Positions 6,704 to 16,219 are shown, numbered from the stretch's first letter. The stretch is 38,133 nucleotides of DNA from Streptomyces sp. SID9727 (GCF_010550605.1 NZ_JAAGNI010000114.1:1-38133); one strand, 5' to 3'. Program-made: numbers and translations. The notes: a model not told the origin generated them from the letters alone.

Positions 6704-7768
6704 TCACGCGTTGCTGGCGACGACCCATCTCTCCAGCACCCGTCCGGCCTCGCCCGAGTCGATGGACTCGGCGGCCTTCGCCATGCCGGCCCGGATCTGC
6801 TCGGTGAGCGGCCCCTCGCCCGGGTCCAGCGCGACCAGCGCCGCCGCCGAGTTGAGCAGCACGGCGTCCCGTACCGGCCCGGTCTCCCCGGCCAGCAGCC
6901 GGCGCGCAACATCCGCGTTGTACGAGGCGTCGGCGCCGCGCAGCGCCTCCACCGGGACCAGGTCGACGCCCACGTCGCGCGGGTCGAAGGTCTCCTCGCG
7001 GACCACGCCGTCCCGGGCCACCCAGACCCGCGAGGTCGCGGTGGTGGTGAGCTCGTCCAGGCCGTCGTCGCCCCGGAAGACCAGGGCGGAGTTGCCGCGC
7101 TCGGCGAGGACGCCCGCGACGATGGGGGCCATGCGCAGGTCGGCCACCCCGATCGCCTGGGAGCGCACCCGGGCCGGGTTGGTGAGCGGCCCGAGGATGT
7201 TGAACGTGGTGGGCGCGCCCAGCTCCGCACGGGCCTTGGCCGCGTGGCGCAGGGCGGGGTGGAACTTCACCGCGAAGCAGAAGGTGATGCCCGCCTCCTC
7301 GGCCACCTCCACGACGCGCCGCGGGGACAGCTCCAGGTTGACGCCGAGCTTCCCGAGCACGTCGGACGAGCCGCTGGCCGACGAGGCGGAGCGGCTGCCG
7401 TGCTTGACGACCTTGGCGCCGGTCCCCGCGATCACGATCGCGGACATGGTGGAGATGTTGACCGTCTTGGCCATGTCGCCGCCGGTGCCGACGATGTCGA
7501 CGGTCCGGCCGGGCACGTCGATGGTCGTGGCGTGCTCGTACATCGCGCGCACCAGGCCGGAGACCTCCGTGACCGTCTCGCCCTTGGCGCGCAGGGCGAC
7601 CGCGAAACCGGCGATCTGCGCGTCGGTGGCCTCGCCGCTCATGACGCGGTCCATGGCCCAGGCGGTGGCGTCGGCGCTCAGGTCCTCGCCGCGCAGCAGG
7701 GGGGTCAGCACGCTGGGCCAGGAGAAGGCCGCCACGCTGTCGCCGCCGTCCGGGGTCACAACGTTCAT
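6704..7768 (-). CDS. trpD: Anthranilate phosphoribosyltransferase
   Basis: The product has 354 aa. It transfers the phosphoribosyl group of PRPP to anthranilate, the second step of tryptophan synthesis, in the cytosol. The PRPP-binding GTGGD motif is at residues 94-98, followed by [15 protein letters not shown] and [15 protein letters not shown], the substrate-tunnel loops of the family. [13 protein letters not shown] lies further on. The length is normal for a monofunctional TrpD. The ATG at 7768 has GGAG at 6-nt spacing. No other trp gene is adjacent, as is usual in Streptomyces, where trpD sits beside the respiratory cluster. No Trp-codon leader peptide or attenuator was seen upstream. Confidence 0.96.
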   Translation of the reverse strand: MNVVTPDGGDSVAAFSWPSVLTPLLRGEDLSADATAWAMDRVMSGEATDAQIAGFAVALRAKGETVTEVSGLVRAMYEHATTIDVPGRTVDIVGTGGDMAKTVNISTMSAIVIAGTGAKVVKHGSRSASSASGSSDVLGKLGVNLELSPRRVVEVAEEAGITFCFAVKFHPALRHAAKARAELGAPTTFNILGPLTNPARVRSQAIGVADLRMAPIVAGVLAERGNSALVFRGDDGLDELTTTATSRVWVARDGVVREETFDPRDVGVDLVPVEALRGADASYNADVARRLLAGETGPVRDAVLLNSAAALVALDPGEGPLTEQIRAGMAKAAESIDSGEAGRVLERWVVASNA

Positions 7769-7836
7769 GGTCCGCTCCTGGGGTCCACAGCCGATAAGGA
7801 AGGGCTCCACCCTATCGAGCCCCCGGGGACGGCAAA

Positions 7837-7865
7837 GAGCCCCGTCCAGCGGATGGACGGGGCTC
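7837..7865 (-). terminator. Intrinsic-type terminator of the ctaE-qcrCAB operon
   Basis: A perfect 12-bp stem, GAGCCCCGTCCA (7837-7848) with TGGACGGGGCTC (7854-7865), carries a 5-nt GCGGA loop, 25 nt after the qcrB stop. Confidence 0.75.
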
Positions 7866-7890
7866 TCGCCGTGGCGGTCAGAACGGGTGA

Positions 7891-9537
7891 TCAGTGGTGG
7901 CCGTGGCCGCTGGTGATCTCCTTGTACTCCTCGGTGGTGGGCTTGGCGATCTGGTTGTCCTCGCCGTACAGGCTCTTGCTGAGCCGCGCCCGGACCTTGG
8001 TGATCGTGGAGACCTTGCGCTCCACGCCGTTCTCGTCGACCGTCGGGCCGATCTCGAGCGGCTTGTACTGCTCGTGCGCGGTGAGCTTGTACCGGGCCTC
8101 CGGCGACAGCGGCTCGTGGACCTCGACGAACTCACCGTGCGGCAGGCGCTTGATGAGACCCGACTCGCGGCCGTGCAGGACCTTCTCCTTGTCGCGGCGC
8201 TGGAGGCCGAGGCAGATCCGGCGGGTCGCGATGAACGCGATGACCGGGCCGACGAAGAAGGCGATGCGGACGAACCAGCTGATCGAGTTGAGCGAGAGGC
8301 TGAAGTGCGTCGCCCAGATGTCGTTGCCGCCGCCGATCAGCATGACGAAGTAGATCGTCACCCAGGCGACACCGAGGGCCGTCCGGGTCGGCGCGTTGCG
8401 CGGCTTGTCCAGGATGTGGTGCTCGCGCTTGTCGCCGGTGATCCAGGACTCGATGAACGGCCACAGGGCCAGCGCACCGAGCACCACACCGAACAGGACC
8501 AGCGGGATGAAGACGCCCAGGACCAGCGTGTGGCCCCAGAGGTTGATCTCCCAGCCCGGCATCACACGGACGAAGCCCTCGGCGAAGCCCATGTACCAGT
8601 CCGGCTGGGCGCCCGTGGACACCTGGTCGGGCCGGTACGGGCCGATCGCCCAGATCGGGTTGATGGAGGCGATCGCCGCGATGATCGCGATGAAGCCGAA
8701 GACCAGGAAGAAGAACCCGCCGGCCTTCGCCATGTACACCGGCAGCAGCGGCATGCCGACGACGTTCTTGTTCGTCTTGCCGGGACCCGCGAACTGGGTG
8801 TGCTTGTGGTAGAAGACCAGGATCAGGTGGCCGACCACGAGCCCGAGCATGATGCCCGGCAGCAGCAGGATGTGGATCGAGTAGAACCTCGCGATGATGT
8901 CGCCGCCGGGGAACTCCCCGCCGAACAGGAACATCGAGATGTACGTACCCACGATCGGCGTCGACAGGATCGCGCCCTGGGTGAAGCGGACACCCGTACC
9001 GGAGAGCAGGTCGTCCGGCAGCGAGTAACCGGTGAAACCGGTGAACATGCCGAGGACGAACAGCAGGAAGCCGAACAGCCAGTTGATCTCGCGCGGCTTG
9101 CGGTACGCGCCGGTGAAGAAGACGCGCATCATGTGCACGAACATGCCGGCCAGGAAGATGACCGCTGCCCAGTGGTGGATCTGCCGGACCAGCAGACCAC
9201 CGCGGACGTCGAAGCTGATGTCCAGCGTCGAGGCGTACGCCTCCGACATCCGGATGCCCTGCATGGGCTCGTACGGGCCGTGGTAGACGACCTCGTTCAT
9301 GCTCGGGTGGAAGAACAGCGTCAGGTACACACCCGTGAGGATGATGATGATGAAGCTGTAGAGGCAGATCTCACCGAGCATGAAGGACCAGTGGTCCGGG
9401 AAGATCTTGCGCATGTTGGCCTTGGCGAGGGAGTAGATCCCCAGCCGGCCGTCCGCCCAGTCGGCCACCCGCTCGCCGGCGGGCGCCTTGCGGTTGCCCG
9501 GCGCCGCTGCGCCGGGCGTGTTCGTCGCAGTACTCAT
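7891..9537 (-). CDS. qcrB: Cytochrome bc1 complex cytochrome b subunit
   Basis: The product has 548 aa, longer than proteobacterial cytochrome b as in other actinobacteria, with a C-terminal cytosolic extension rich in charged residues. It is the quinol-oxidising membrane subunit of the bc1 complex and carries two b hemes. Visible landmarks are HHWAAVIF and [19 protein letters not shown] in the first helices, [15 protein letters not shown] at the Qo region, [17 protein letters not shown] with heme-ligand histidines, and a PDWYMGF motif equivalent to the PEWY Qo motif. The ATG overlaps the qcrA stop by 4 nt, giving tight translational coupling. It is the last gene of the operon and is followed by a strong hairpin. 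Confidence 0.97.
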   Translation of the reverse strand: MSTATNTPGAAAPGNRKAPAGERVADWADGRLGIYSLAKANMRKIFPDHWSFMLGEICLYSFIIIILTGVYLTLFFHPSMNEVVYHGPYEPMQGIRMSEAYASTLDISFDVRGGLLVRQIHHWAAVIFLAGMFVHMMRVFFTGAYRKPREINWLFGFLLFVLGMFTGFTGYSLPDDLLSGTGVRFTQGAILSTPIVGTYISMFLFGGEFPGGDIIARFYSIHILLLPGIMLGLVVGHLILVFYHKHTQFAGPGKTNKNVVGMPLLPVYMAKAGGFFFLVFGFIAIIAAIASINPIWAIGPYRPDQVSTGAQPDWYMGFAEGFVRVMPGWEINLWGHTLVLGVFIPLVLFGVVLGALALWPFIESWITGDKREHHILDKPRNAPTRTALGVAWVTIYFVMLIGGGNDIWATHFSLSLNSISWFVRIAFFVGPVIAFIATRRICLGLQRRDKEKVLHGRESGLIKRLPHGEFVEVHEPLSPEARYKLTAHEQYKPLEIGPTVDENGVERKVSTITKVRARLSKSLYGEDNQIAKPTTEEYKEITSGHGHH

Positions 9538-10589
9538 CCGCGCTCCCAGAATGCAGGACCGACGGGCTCTTCGAAGTCACCGAGCGCCTGGAGGTTGCCC
9601 TCGCTGTTCACGCCGATCCGCAGCTGCGGGAGGGCGTGGCCGGCCGGACCGAAGATGACGCGGGCGCCGTCGGAGAGGTCGAAGGTGGACTGGTGGCACG
9701 GGCAGAGCACGTGGTGCGTCTGCTGCTCGTACAGGCTGATCGGGCAGCCGACGTGCGTGCAGATCTTCGAGAAGGCCACGATGCCCTCGTGCGCCCACTC
9801 GCGCTCGCGCTTGTCCTTGATGTCGTCCGGCTCGATGCGGATGATCATCAGGGCGGCCTTGGCGATCTGCGTCTGGAAGTCCTCGTCGTGCTCCTCCAGG
9901 CCCTCGGGCATGGCGAAGGTCAGCGAGCCGACGACGACGTCCTCGGGGCGCAGCGGCTCCATCGTGTTCATGTTGACGAGCTGCTTGCCCTCGGCCCACA
10001 GGGTCTTGCGGAGCTTCTTCTCCGGCAGCGGACCCAGGTCGCGCAGCAGCACCACGCCGGAGAGCGGCACCAGGGCCAGCGCACCGAACATCGTGTTGCG
10101 GATCAGCTTGCGCCGGCCGAGCGCGGACTCCCGCGCGCCGTCCGCGAAGTCGGACAGGACCTTCGCCTTGACCTCGGGCGACGCCTCGATGGGGTGCCGG
10201 TCGTCGGCGACCTCGACGTCGGACATCAGGGTGCGCGCCCAGTGGACGGCGCCCGCGCCGATCAGGAAGAGCGCCAGCCCCAGGGTCAGACCCAGGGAGA
10301 AGTTGAGCGCGCTGACATGACCGAACGGGAAGATGAAGACGATCTTGTCGACCGGGAAGATGACGTAGGAGGCGATGAAGCCCACCGTCGCCAGCATGGA
10401 CAACAGGAACATGAACGCGACGGTGCGCTCGGAGCGCTTCGCGGCCCGCTCGTCGATGTCCTGGATGCGCGGCTTGTGGGCCGGCAGCCCCGGGTCGGCG
10501 AACGGGTCGTCGTGCGCCTTGTCCACCGCGTCGTGCGCGGCGCCCTGCTCGTCGGGCAGGTTCTCTTCTGGAATCTCTTGGCTACTCAT
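9534..10589 (-). CDS. qcrA: Rieske iron-sulfur subunit of the bc1 complex
   Basis: The product has 351 aa. The [2Fe-2S] ligands are in CTHVGC (277-282) and CPCH (296-299), with the flanking GP(A)GHALP loop. Three membrane segments lie near residues 58-78, 95-115 and 166-184, typical of actinobacterial QcrA. The third is preceded by GRRKLIRN (about 158-165), the twin-arginine signal that in S. coelicolor QcrA directs the last helix and the folded Rieske domain through Tat. The N-terminal 50 residues are acidic and cytosolic. It carries electrons from quinol to the QcrC hemes. Both ends overlap neighbours by 4 nt (qcrC upstream, qcrB downstream). Confidence 0.97.
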   Translation of the reverse strand: MSSQEIPEENLPDEQGAAHDAVDKAHDDPFADPGLPAHKPRIQDIDERAAKRSERTVAFMFLLSMLATVGFIASYVIFPVDKIVFIFPFGHVSALNFSLGLTLGLALFLIGAGAVHWARTLMSDVEVADDRHPIEASPEVKAKVLSDFADGARESALGRRKLIRNTMFGALALVPLSGVVLLRDLGPLPEKKLRKTLWAEGKQLVNMNTMEPLRPEDVVVGSLTFAMPEGLEEHDEDFQTQIAKAALMIIRIEPDDIKDKREREWAHEGIVAFSKICTHVGCPISLYEQQTHHVLCPCHQSTFDLSDGARVIFGPAGHALPQLRIGVNSEGNLQALGDFEEPVGPAFWERG

Positions 10590-11395
10590 GACTTCTTGGC
10601 CTTAGCGGTGTGGGCCGCGACCCAAATGGCAACTGCGATCAGACCGCCCAGACCGAAGATCCAGCCGAACAGGCCCTCGCTGACCGGACCCAGGCCGCCG
10701 AGGCTGAGGCCGCCGGGGGACTCGGATTCGGAGCTGTTCACGGTCTTGACGTAGGCGATGATGTCCCGCTTCTGCTTCTCGGGCATCGTCGAGTCCGGGA
10801 AGGACGGCATGCTCTGCGGGCCGGTCAGCATGGCCTCGTAGATGTGCTTCGGGTCCACGCCGTCCAGGTCCGGCGCGTACTTGCCGTTCGTCAGCGCGCC
10901 GCCCTTGCCGGTGAAGTTGTGGCACTGCGCGCAGTTGGTGCGGAACAGGTCGCCACCCTTGGCGACGTCCGCGCCCTCAGGGCTGACCTGGCTCTTGGTC
11001 GGGACGACCGGACCGGCGCCGAGCGACGCGACGTAGGCCGCGAGCTGGTCGATCTCGGCCTGGCTGTAGATGACCTTCTTCTTCGGTACCTGGGCGCCCG
11101 GCTGCTGCGCGGGCATGCGGCCCGTACCGACCTGGAAGTCCACGGCGGCGGAGCCCACGCCGACAAGCTGCGGCCCGTCGGAGGTGCCCTGACCGCCGGT
11201 TCCGTGGCAGCTGGCGCAACCGACGGAGTACAGCTTCTTGCCCTCGTCGATGGCGAGGGACTGGGCGGTGTCGTCGGCCTGCGCCTTACTCGCGGGCGCG
11301 AACGCGGCGTACAGCCCCCCGGTGGCCGCCAGCGCGAGGAGTAGTACGACGACCGCCGCCAACGGATGGCGTCGTCGTGCGGAGAGCTTTTTCAC
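10586..11395 (-). CDS. qcrC: Diheme cytochrome c subunit of the bc1 complex
   Basis: The product has 269 aa. Two CxxCH heme c sites, CASCH (60-64) and CAQCH (155-159), mark the two cytochrome c domains of actinobacterial QcrC (cytochrome cc), which replaces a soluble cytochrome c and hands electrons directly to the aa3 oxidase. The N-terminal hydrophobic segment (about 11-31) is a signal anchor. A C-terminal helix (about 240-262) anchors the protein on the outer face. Axial-ligand Met candidates are in the GRMPAQQ and QSMPSFPDS segments. The GTG at 11395 is preceded by GGGGTAA. It lies 62 bp downstream of ctaE and overlaps qcrA by 4 nt. Confidence 0.97.
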   Translation of the reverse strand: MKKLSARRRHPLAAVVVLLLALAATGGLYAAFAPASKAQADDTAQSLAIDEGKKLYSVGCASCHGTGGQGTSDGPQLVGVGSAAVDFQVGTGRMPAQQPGAQVPKKKVIYSQAEIDQLAAYVASLGAGPVVPTKSQVSPEGADVAKGGDLFRTNCAQCHNFTGKGGALTNGKYAPDLDGVDPKHIYEAMLTGPQSMPSFPDSTMPEKQKRDIIAYVKTVNSSESESPGGLSLGGLGPVSEGLFGWIFGLGGLIAVAIWVAAHTAKAKKS

Positions 11396-11457
11396 GGATT
11401 ACCCCGGTGTCAGGATCTTCTGCGTCGATGCTGGATGTGGTTCGGGCTCGGGCCCGG

Positions 11458-12078
11458 TTACTTGATCATGTAGATCGTGGCGAAGAGGCCGATCCACACG
11501 ACATCGACGAAGTGCCAGTAATAGGACACGACGATGGCGGCGGTCGCCTGTTCATGGGTGAACCTCTTGGCCGCGTATGTCCTGCCCAGGACGAGCAGGA
11601 AGGCGATGAGACCGCCTGTCACGTGCAGACCGTGGAAGCCGGTGGTCAGGTAGAACACCGAGCCGTACGGGTCGGAGGACAGCGAGAGGCCGTCCTTCTT
11701 CACCAGCTCGGTGTACTCGAAGACCTGGCCTCCGATGAAGATCGAACCCATCACGAAAGTGATCACGAACCACGCACGGAGCTTCTTCACATCGCCCCGC
11801 TCCGCGGCGAAGACGCCGAGCTGGCAGGTGAGTGAGGAGAGCACCAGGATCGTGGTGTTCGTCGCCGAGAACGGGAAGTTCAGGGCGGACGCCATTTCCT
11901 TCCAGTGATCCGGTCCGGTCACCGATCGCAGGGTGAAGTACATCGCGAAGAGGGCCGCGAAGAACATCAGCTCGGAGCTCAACCAGATGATGGTTCCGAC
12001 GCTGGTGAGGTTCGGTCGATTGACCGACGGGTGCGCGTGCCCGGTTTCTACTGTCGTTGCTGTCGCCACGACCGACAT
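11458..12078 (-). CDS. ctaE: Cytochrome c oxidase (aa3) subunit III
   Basis: The product has 206 aa and about five membrane segments, the short actinobacterial form of subunit III. Recognisable pieces are [21 protein letters not shown], the loop around [17 protein letters not shown] and a C-terminal [20 protein letters not shown]. Subunit III carries no redox centre and stabilises subunit I. It heads the ctaE-qcrCAB unit rather than joining ctaC-ctaD-ctaF. There is no clear Shine-Dalgarno before the ATG at 12078. The start lies inside a perfect 21-bp palindrome. The first dozen codons use more A-ending codons than the rest of the gene. Confidence 0.96.
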   Translation of the reverse strand: MSVVATATTVETGHAHPSVNRPNLTSVGTIIWLSSELMFFAALFAMYFTLRSVTGPDHWKEMASALNFPFSATNTTILVLSSLTCQLGVFAAERGDVKKLRAWFVITFVMGSIFIGGQVFEYTELVKKDGLSLSSDPYGSVFYLTTGFHGLHVTGGLIAFLLVLGRTYAAKRFTHEQATAAIVVSYYWHFVDVVWIGLFATIYMIK

Positions 12079-12089
12079 TATGTCGGTCG
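12069..12089 (-). promoter_or_regulatory. Perfect 21-bp palindrome covering the ctaE start codon
   Basis: CGACCGACAT, one central base, then ATGTCGGTCG. In RNA the start codon would sit in the 7-nt loop of a 7-bp stem. In DNA it is a dyad of typical repressor-operator size. It does not match the Rex consensus. The role is inferred. Confidence 0.45.
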
Positions 12090-12181
12090 CTTATCCCGCC
12101 CTCACTCCGGGGGGTGCCGTTCGGTGTGTCAGAGGGGTGTGTCCTGCCCGAACGGCCCAGGGAAGGGCTGTGCGAACCGGT

Positions 12182-12209
12182 GCTGACACGCAGTCGGGCG
12201 GAGTACGAT
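12182..12209 (+). promoter_or_regulatory. Possible promoter of the receiver-like gene
   Basis: GCTGAC and TACGAT are spaced by 16 bp, about 72 nt before the start at 12281. The upstream DNA also holds an inverted repeat CCGTTCGG (12117-12124) and CCGAACGG (12148-12155), of unknown role. The match is moderate. Confidence 0.3.
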
Positions 12210-12280
12210 CCGCGCATCGGACGGCTCTCGCCCACCGAGCGCCCCGAGTGCCCCGAAGACACGGATGTCACGGAGGAACC

Positions 12281-12682
12281 ATGCAGCCGACCGCCACGGT
12301 CCTGGTCTACAGCGACAACGCGCACACCCGTGAGCAGGTGAGGCTGGCAGCAGGGCGCAGGCCCGCGGCGGACGTGCCGCCGGTGGAGTTCCTGGAGTGC
12401 GCCACCCTGCCGGCCGTCCTGGACGCCCTGGAGCACGGGGGCGTCGACGTCTGCGTGCTGGACGGCGAGACCGCTCCGGCGGGCGGCATGGGCGTCTGCC
12501 GGCAGATCAAGGACGAGGTCTTTCGCTGCCCGCCGGTCCTGGTCCTCATCGGGCGCCCGCAGGACGCCTGGCTGGCCACCTGGAGCCGCGCGGACGCCGC
12601 GGTGACGCTGCCGGTGGAGCCGGTGGAGTTCGCGGACGCCCTGGCCGCCCTGCTGCGTACACGGCTGTCCGTGGGGGCCTGA
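12281..12682 (+). CDS. Degenerate response-regulator receiver-like protein
   Basis: The product has 133 aa and a single CheY-like fold: VLVYSDNAHTR at the first strand, VDVCVLDGETAPAGG with a candidate phospho-acceptor Asp at about position 61, a PPVLVLIG strand, and AVTLPVEPVEFADALAALL where receivers have their K-P-F motif. The conserved Lys is absent and the first acidic pair is reduced to one Asp, so normal phosphorylation chemistry is doubtful. No output domain follows. The start at 12281 has an excellent GGAGGA. It is divergent from ctaE and convergent with the L,D-transpeptidase. It might be a protein-interaction module, but the partner is unknown. Confidence 0.8.
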   Translation: MQPTATVLVYSDNAHTREQVRLAAGRRPAADVPPVEFLECATLPAVLDALEHGGVDVCVLDGETAPAGGMGVCRQIKDEVFRCPPVLVLIGRPQDAWLATWSRADAAVTLPVEPVEFADALAALLRTRLSVGA

Positions 12683-12693
12683 GCCCCCACGGA
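12668..12693. terminator. Bidirectional terminator hairpin
   Basis: TCCGTGGGGGC (12668-12678) pairs perfectly with GCCCCCACGGA (12683-12693) around a CTGA tetraloop that contains the stop codon of the receiver-like gene. It lies between convergent genes. Confidence 0.7.
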
Positions 12694-12705
12694 CGGGTCG
12701 CACGG

Positions 12706-13962
12706 TCAGACCTGGGGGCGCAGCCGCGCCGCCTCGACCGTGTCGACCCGCGGCGCGGTGGTGTCGTTCTTCAGCGCGCTGCCCTTCTGCCACTTGGCCC
12801 AGGACAGGTTCCAGTCGCCGTAGCCGTTGTCGAAGGGCGTCATCGTCTCGCCGTCGCTGCCGACGACGCTGACGATGTCGCCCTCGCGCACGGTGTTGAA
12901 GAACCACTCGGCCTCGCTGGTGCTCATGCCGGTGCAGCCGTGGCTGACGTTGGCGTACCCCTGCGAGCCGGTGGACCAGGGCGCCGCGTGCACGTATTCG
13001 CCGCTCCATGTCACCCGGGTGGCCCAGTAGACGTCGAGGTCGTACGAGTCCGAGGACCCGGCGGCGATTCCGATGGACTCCCCGCGCATACGTACGTACT
13101 GCTCCTTTCCGAGCACGACCTTGACGCCGTTGCGCGTGTCGAAGCCCGGCTTGCCCGTGGTGACTGGGATGGTGTTGATCACTTCGCCGTTGCGGAGCAC
13201 CGTCATGGAGTGCTCGGAGGCGTCCGTGATGGCCTCTATGCGGTCCCCCGTGGTGATCTTCAACGCCTTGGCGGGGGCCCCGTAGAGCGCGTTGGTGACC
13301 TTTATGCCGGTCAGGTTGGAGCTGACTTCGATGCTGGCCTTCGCCGGCCAGTACTCCTTGGGCCGGTAGTGCAGCGTCTTGTCGTCGACCCAGTACCAGG
13401 AGCCGGTGACCGCGGGCGTGGAGCGGACCCGCAGTCCGCGCTCGACGGTGGCGCGTGAGGCGTTGTCCGTGACGGGGGCGCTGAGCGTGGCGACGAGGGG
13501 CTGGCCGACGCCGTAGGTGCCCGCCCGGGGGCCGAAGGTGACCTCCAGGAACTTGGTGGCCTTGGCGGTGTCGAAGGACATCGTGCGGGTGCCGGGGGCC
13601 CCGTCGTCGTCCTCCATACGGACCTTGACGGTGTAACGGGTCCCTGCGGCCAGCGGAGCGGTGGAGTGCCACCGGTGTCCGTCGGCGTCGAGTTCGCCCG
13701 CCAGATGGCGTCCTGCGGCGTCCACGGCCGATACGTCGGTGATCCGGCCGTCGTCGGCGTCGACCCGGATCTCCAGCGGCTTGTCGGGGTCGACCTTCTT
13801 GCCGCCGTCGGGCGTGTTGAAGGACACCTCGTCGGCCGCGTCGAACGGCTGGGCCGACAGGGGGTGGTCATCGGAGTCCCCGCAGGCTGCCGCCCCGGCG
13901 ACCAAGGTCGCGGCCAGCAGAGTGCAGCTCACTACGGGACGGATGCGCAGCGTGTGGTTCAT
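12706..13962 (-). CDS. L,D-transpeptidase lipoprotein (YkuD domain, Ig-like N-terminus)
   Basis: The product has 418 aa. The N-terminus has an n-region, a hydrophobic stretch and a lipobox-like AGAAAC with Cys27, so it is probably membrane-anchored outside the cell, although the -3 residue is not the canonical Leu/Val. Two Ig-like beta domains (about 45-250) precede a YkuD catalytic domain (about 255-375) with SHGCTGM, where His341 and Cys343 are catalytic. This is the architecture of mycobacterial LdtMt2-type enzymes, which make 3-3 crosslinks between meso- or LL-DAP residues of peptidoglycan. The tail is Trp-rich (DWNLSWAKWQ), as in LdtMt homologues. It sits between the two cytochrome oxidase units, a position I recall as conserved in Streptomyces. 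Confidence 0.93.
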   Translation of the reverse strand: MNHTLRIRPVVSCTLLAATLVAGAAACGDSDDHPLSAQPFDAADEVSFNTPDGGKKVDPDKPLEIRVDADDGRITDVSAVDAAGRHLAGELDADGHRWHSTAPLAAGTRYTVKVRMEDDDGAPGTRTMSFDTAKATKFLEVTFGPRAGTYGVGQPLVATLSAPVTDNASRATVERGLRVRSTPAVTGSWYWVDDKTLHYRPKEYWPAKASIEVSSNLTGIKVTNALYGAPAKALKITTGDRIEAITDASEHSMTVLRNGEVINTIPVTTGKPGFDTRNGVKVVLGKEQYVRMRGESIGIAAGSSDSYDLDVYWATRVTWSGEYVHAAPWSTGSQGYANVSHGCTGMSTSEAEWFFNTVREGDIVSVVGSDGETMTPFDNGYGDWNLSWAKWQKGSALKNDTTAPRVDTVEAARLRPQV

Positions 13963-14012
13963 GGACTCACGCTAAGAACATTCGTCCGTTTCAGCGCGCG
14001 GGACGACTGCAA

Positions 14013-14054
14013 ACGGGGGGCCGGCCACTTCTTGTCGAAGTGTCGGCCCCCCGT
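14013..14054 (-). terminator. Terminator of the ctaC-ctaD-ctaF operon
   Basis: The stem is ACGGGGGGCCG...CACTTC (14013-14031) with GAAGTGTCGGCCCCCCGT (14037-14054), broken by one bulge and closed by a TTGTC loop. It lies 33 nt after the ctaF stop and is followed on the minus strand by TTT. Confidence 0.7.
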
Positions 14055-14087
14055 CAGGTGGAGCGGTGTGCTACCGGCGGACCGGTC

Positions 14088-14486
14088 TCACTGGGTGCGG
14101 TTCTCACCGCGGTAGTACTCGAACACCCAGCCGAAGAGGCCGACCAGGAGCAGCGGCGCCGAGAAGAACAGCAGCCACCAGCCGAAGACGACGCCCAGGA
14201 AGCCGAAGGCACCGCCGATCGCCAGCGAGAGCGGCTGCCAGCTGTGCGGGGAGAAGAACCCCACCTCGCCGGCCTCGTCCGCGACGTCGGCCTCCTTGTT
14301 GTCCTGCGCCATCGCGTCGACCCGCCGGGCCGTGAAGGCCAGGTAGAAGCCGATCATGAGGCTCAGACCGAACGCGAGGACCAGCGCGGTGGTGCCGACG
14401 GGCTCCTTCGACCACACGCCGTACGTGACGGCCATGACGAGGATGAACAGCGCCAGACCGAGGAACATCTTGCCCTGGATCTTCAC
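14088..14486 (-). CDS. ctaF: Cytochrome c oxidase (aa3) subunit IV, actinobacterial type
   Basis: The product has 132 aa. It has four predicted membrane segments (about 5-25, 32-52, 84-102, 106-124) and an acidic loop ([17 protein letters not shown]) between the pairs. This is the actinobacteria-specific subunit IV, which packs against subunits I and III. It has no redox ligands. The GTG at 14486 has a strong AAGGAGG at 7-nt spacing and overlaps the ctaD stop by 4 nt. Confidence 0.94.
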   Translation of the reverse strand: MKIQGKMFLGLALFILVMAVTYGVWSKEPVGTTALVLAFGLSLMIGFYLAFTARRVDAMAQDNKEADVADEAGEVGFFSPHSWQPLSLAIGGAFGFLGVVFGWWLLFFSAPLLLVGLFGWVFEYYRGENRTQ

Positions 14487-16219
14487 TTGCCCGCCTCCTT
14501 GCCGCCGGCGAGGGCCTTGTCACCCTCGGAGGCGTGGTCCAGCTGCTCCAGCGCCGTGATCTCCGGGTGGTGCAGGTCGAACGCCGGGGATTCGGAGCGG
14601 ATACGGGGCAGCGTGAGGAAGTTGTGCCGCGGCGGCGGGCAGGAGGTCGCCCACTCCAGCGAACGGCCGTAGCCCCACGGGTCGTCCACCTCGATCTTCT
14701 TGCCGTACTTGGCGGTCTTCCAGACGTTGTAGAAGAACGGCAGGATCGACAGGCCGAGCAGGAACGAGGAGATGGTCGAGATGGTGTTCAGCGCGGTGAA
14801 GCCGTCCGCGGCGAGGTAGTCCGCGTAACGCCGCGGCATGCCCTCGGCACCCAGCCAGTGCTGCACCAGGAACGTGCCGTGGAAGCCCACGAACAGCGTC
14901 CAGAAAGTGATCTTGCCGAGCCGCTCGTCCAGCATCTTGCCGGTGAACTTCGGCCACCAGAAGTGGAAGCCGGAGAACATCGCGAACACCACGGTGCCGA
15001 AGACGACGTAGTGGAAGTGCGCGACCACGAAGTACGAGTCCGAGACGTGGAAGTCCATCGGGGGCGAGGCCAGGATGACGCCGGTCAGACCACCGAAGGT
15101 GAAGGTGATCAGGAAGCCGATCGCCCAGAGCATCGGTGTCTCGAAGGACAGGGAGCCCTTCCACATCGTGCCGATCCAGTTGAAGAACTTCACCCCGGTG
15201 GGCACCGCGATGAGGAACGTCATGAACGAGAAGAACGGCAGGAGCACACCGCCGGTGACGTACATGTGGTGCGCCCACACGGTCACCGAGAGGCCGGCGA
15301 TGGAGATCGTCGCGGCCACCAGGCCGATGTAACCGAACATCGGCTTGCGGCTGAATACAGGGATCACTTCGGAAATGATCCCGAAGAACGGCAAGGCGAT
15401 GATGTACACCTCTGGATGGCCGAAGAACCAGAAGAGATGTTGCCATAGCAAGGCGCCGCCATTGGCCGCGTCGAATACATGGGCACCGAATTTACGGTCC
15501 GCCTCCAGGGCGAACAGCGCGGCCGCCAGGACCGGGAAGGCGAGCAGGACCAGCACACCGGTCAGCAGCACGTTCCAGGTGAAGATCGGCATGCGGAACA
15601 TCGTCATGCCGGGGGCGCGCATGCAGATGATCGTGGTGATGAAGTTGACCGAACCGAGGATCGTGCCGAACCCGGAGAAGGCCAGACCCATGATCCACAT
15701 GTCGGCGCCGACACCCGGCGAACGGACGGCGTCCGAGAGCGGGGAGTAGGCGAACCACCCGAAGTCGGCGGCACCCTGCGGGGTGATGAAGCCGGCCACC
15801 GCGATGATCGAGCCGAAGAGGTACAGCCAGTACGCGAACATGTTCAGCCGCGGGAACGCCACGTCGGGCGCGCCGATCTGCAGCGGCATGATCCAGTTCG
15901 CGAAACCGGCGAACAGCGGCGTCGCGAACATCAGCAGCATGATCGTGCCGTGCATCGTGAACGCCTGGTTGAACTGCTCGTTCGACATGATCTGCGTGCC
16001 CGGCCGGGCCAGCTCGGCGCGCATGAAGAGCGCCATCAGGCCGCCGATGCAGAAGAAGGCGAACGATGTGACCAGGTACATCGTGCCGATCGTCTTGTGG
16101 TCAGTGGTGGTCAGCCACTTGATGACGACGTTCCCCGGCTGCTTGCGCCGGACCGGCAGCTCGTCCTCGTACGAGTCGTCTGCTGCCGCGGCACCCTGAG
16201 GTTCGTTGAGGATGCTCAC
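14483..16219 (-). CDS. ctaD: Cytochrome c oxidase (aa3) subunit I
   Basis: The product has 578 aa and about twelve membrane helices. It holds heme a and the heme a3/CuB site where oxygen is reduced. Landmarks include [16 protein letters not shown] (heme a ligand His), [19 protein letters not shown] with the CuB ligand His268 and the Tyr of the His-Tyr crosslink, [10 protein letters not shown] (two CuB His), and [15 protein letters not shown] (a3 and a ligands). The C-terminal tail is cytosolic. The GTG at 16219 overlaps the ctaC stop by 4 nt and has GGAGAC upstream. Codons between about 15353 and 15496 are unusually rich in A/T third positions compared with the rest of the gene (see findings). 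Confidence 0.97.
   Translation of the reverse strand: MSILNEPQGAAAADDSYEDELPVRRKQPGNVVIKWLTTTDHKTIGTMYLVTSFAFFCIGGLMALFMRAELARPGTQIMSNEQFNQAFTMHGTIMLLMFATPLFAGFANWIMPLQIGAPDVAFPRLNMFAYWLYLFGSIIAVAGFITPQGAADFGWFAYSPLSDAVRSPGVGADMWIMGLAFSGFGTILGSVNFITTIICMRAPGMTMFRMPIFTWNVLLTGVLVLLAFPVLAAALFALEADRKFGAHVFDAANGGALLWQHLFWFFGHPEVYIIALPFFGIISEVIPVFSRKPMFGYIGLVAATISIAGLSVTVWAHHMYVTGGVLLPFFSFMTFLIAVPTGVKFFNWIGTMWKGSLSFETPMLWAIGFLITFTFGGLTGVILASPPMDFHVSDSYFVVAHFHYVVFGTVVFAMFSGFHFWWPKFTGKMLDERLGKITFWTLFVGFHGTFLVQHWLGAEGMPRRYADYLAADGFTALNTISTISSFLLGLSILPFFYNVWKTAKYGKKIEVDDPWGYGRSLEWATSCPPPRHNFLTLPRIRSESPAFDLHHPEITALEQLDHASEGDKALAGGKEAGK

Noticed and set aside
7894..10320. An 808-codon open frame antisense to qcrB and qcrA
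   Set aside because: Composition (Asp/Arg/Val-rich, no hydrophobic core) is typical of the complement of real Streptomyces genes. Similar long antisense frames over 2078-3748 and 17616-19925 were rejected for the same reason.
12069..12089. Rex (redox) operator at ctaE
   Set aside because: The palindrome does not fit the TGTGAAC-N3-type Rex consensus. It is kept as an unassigned dyad.
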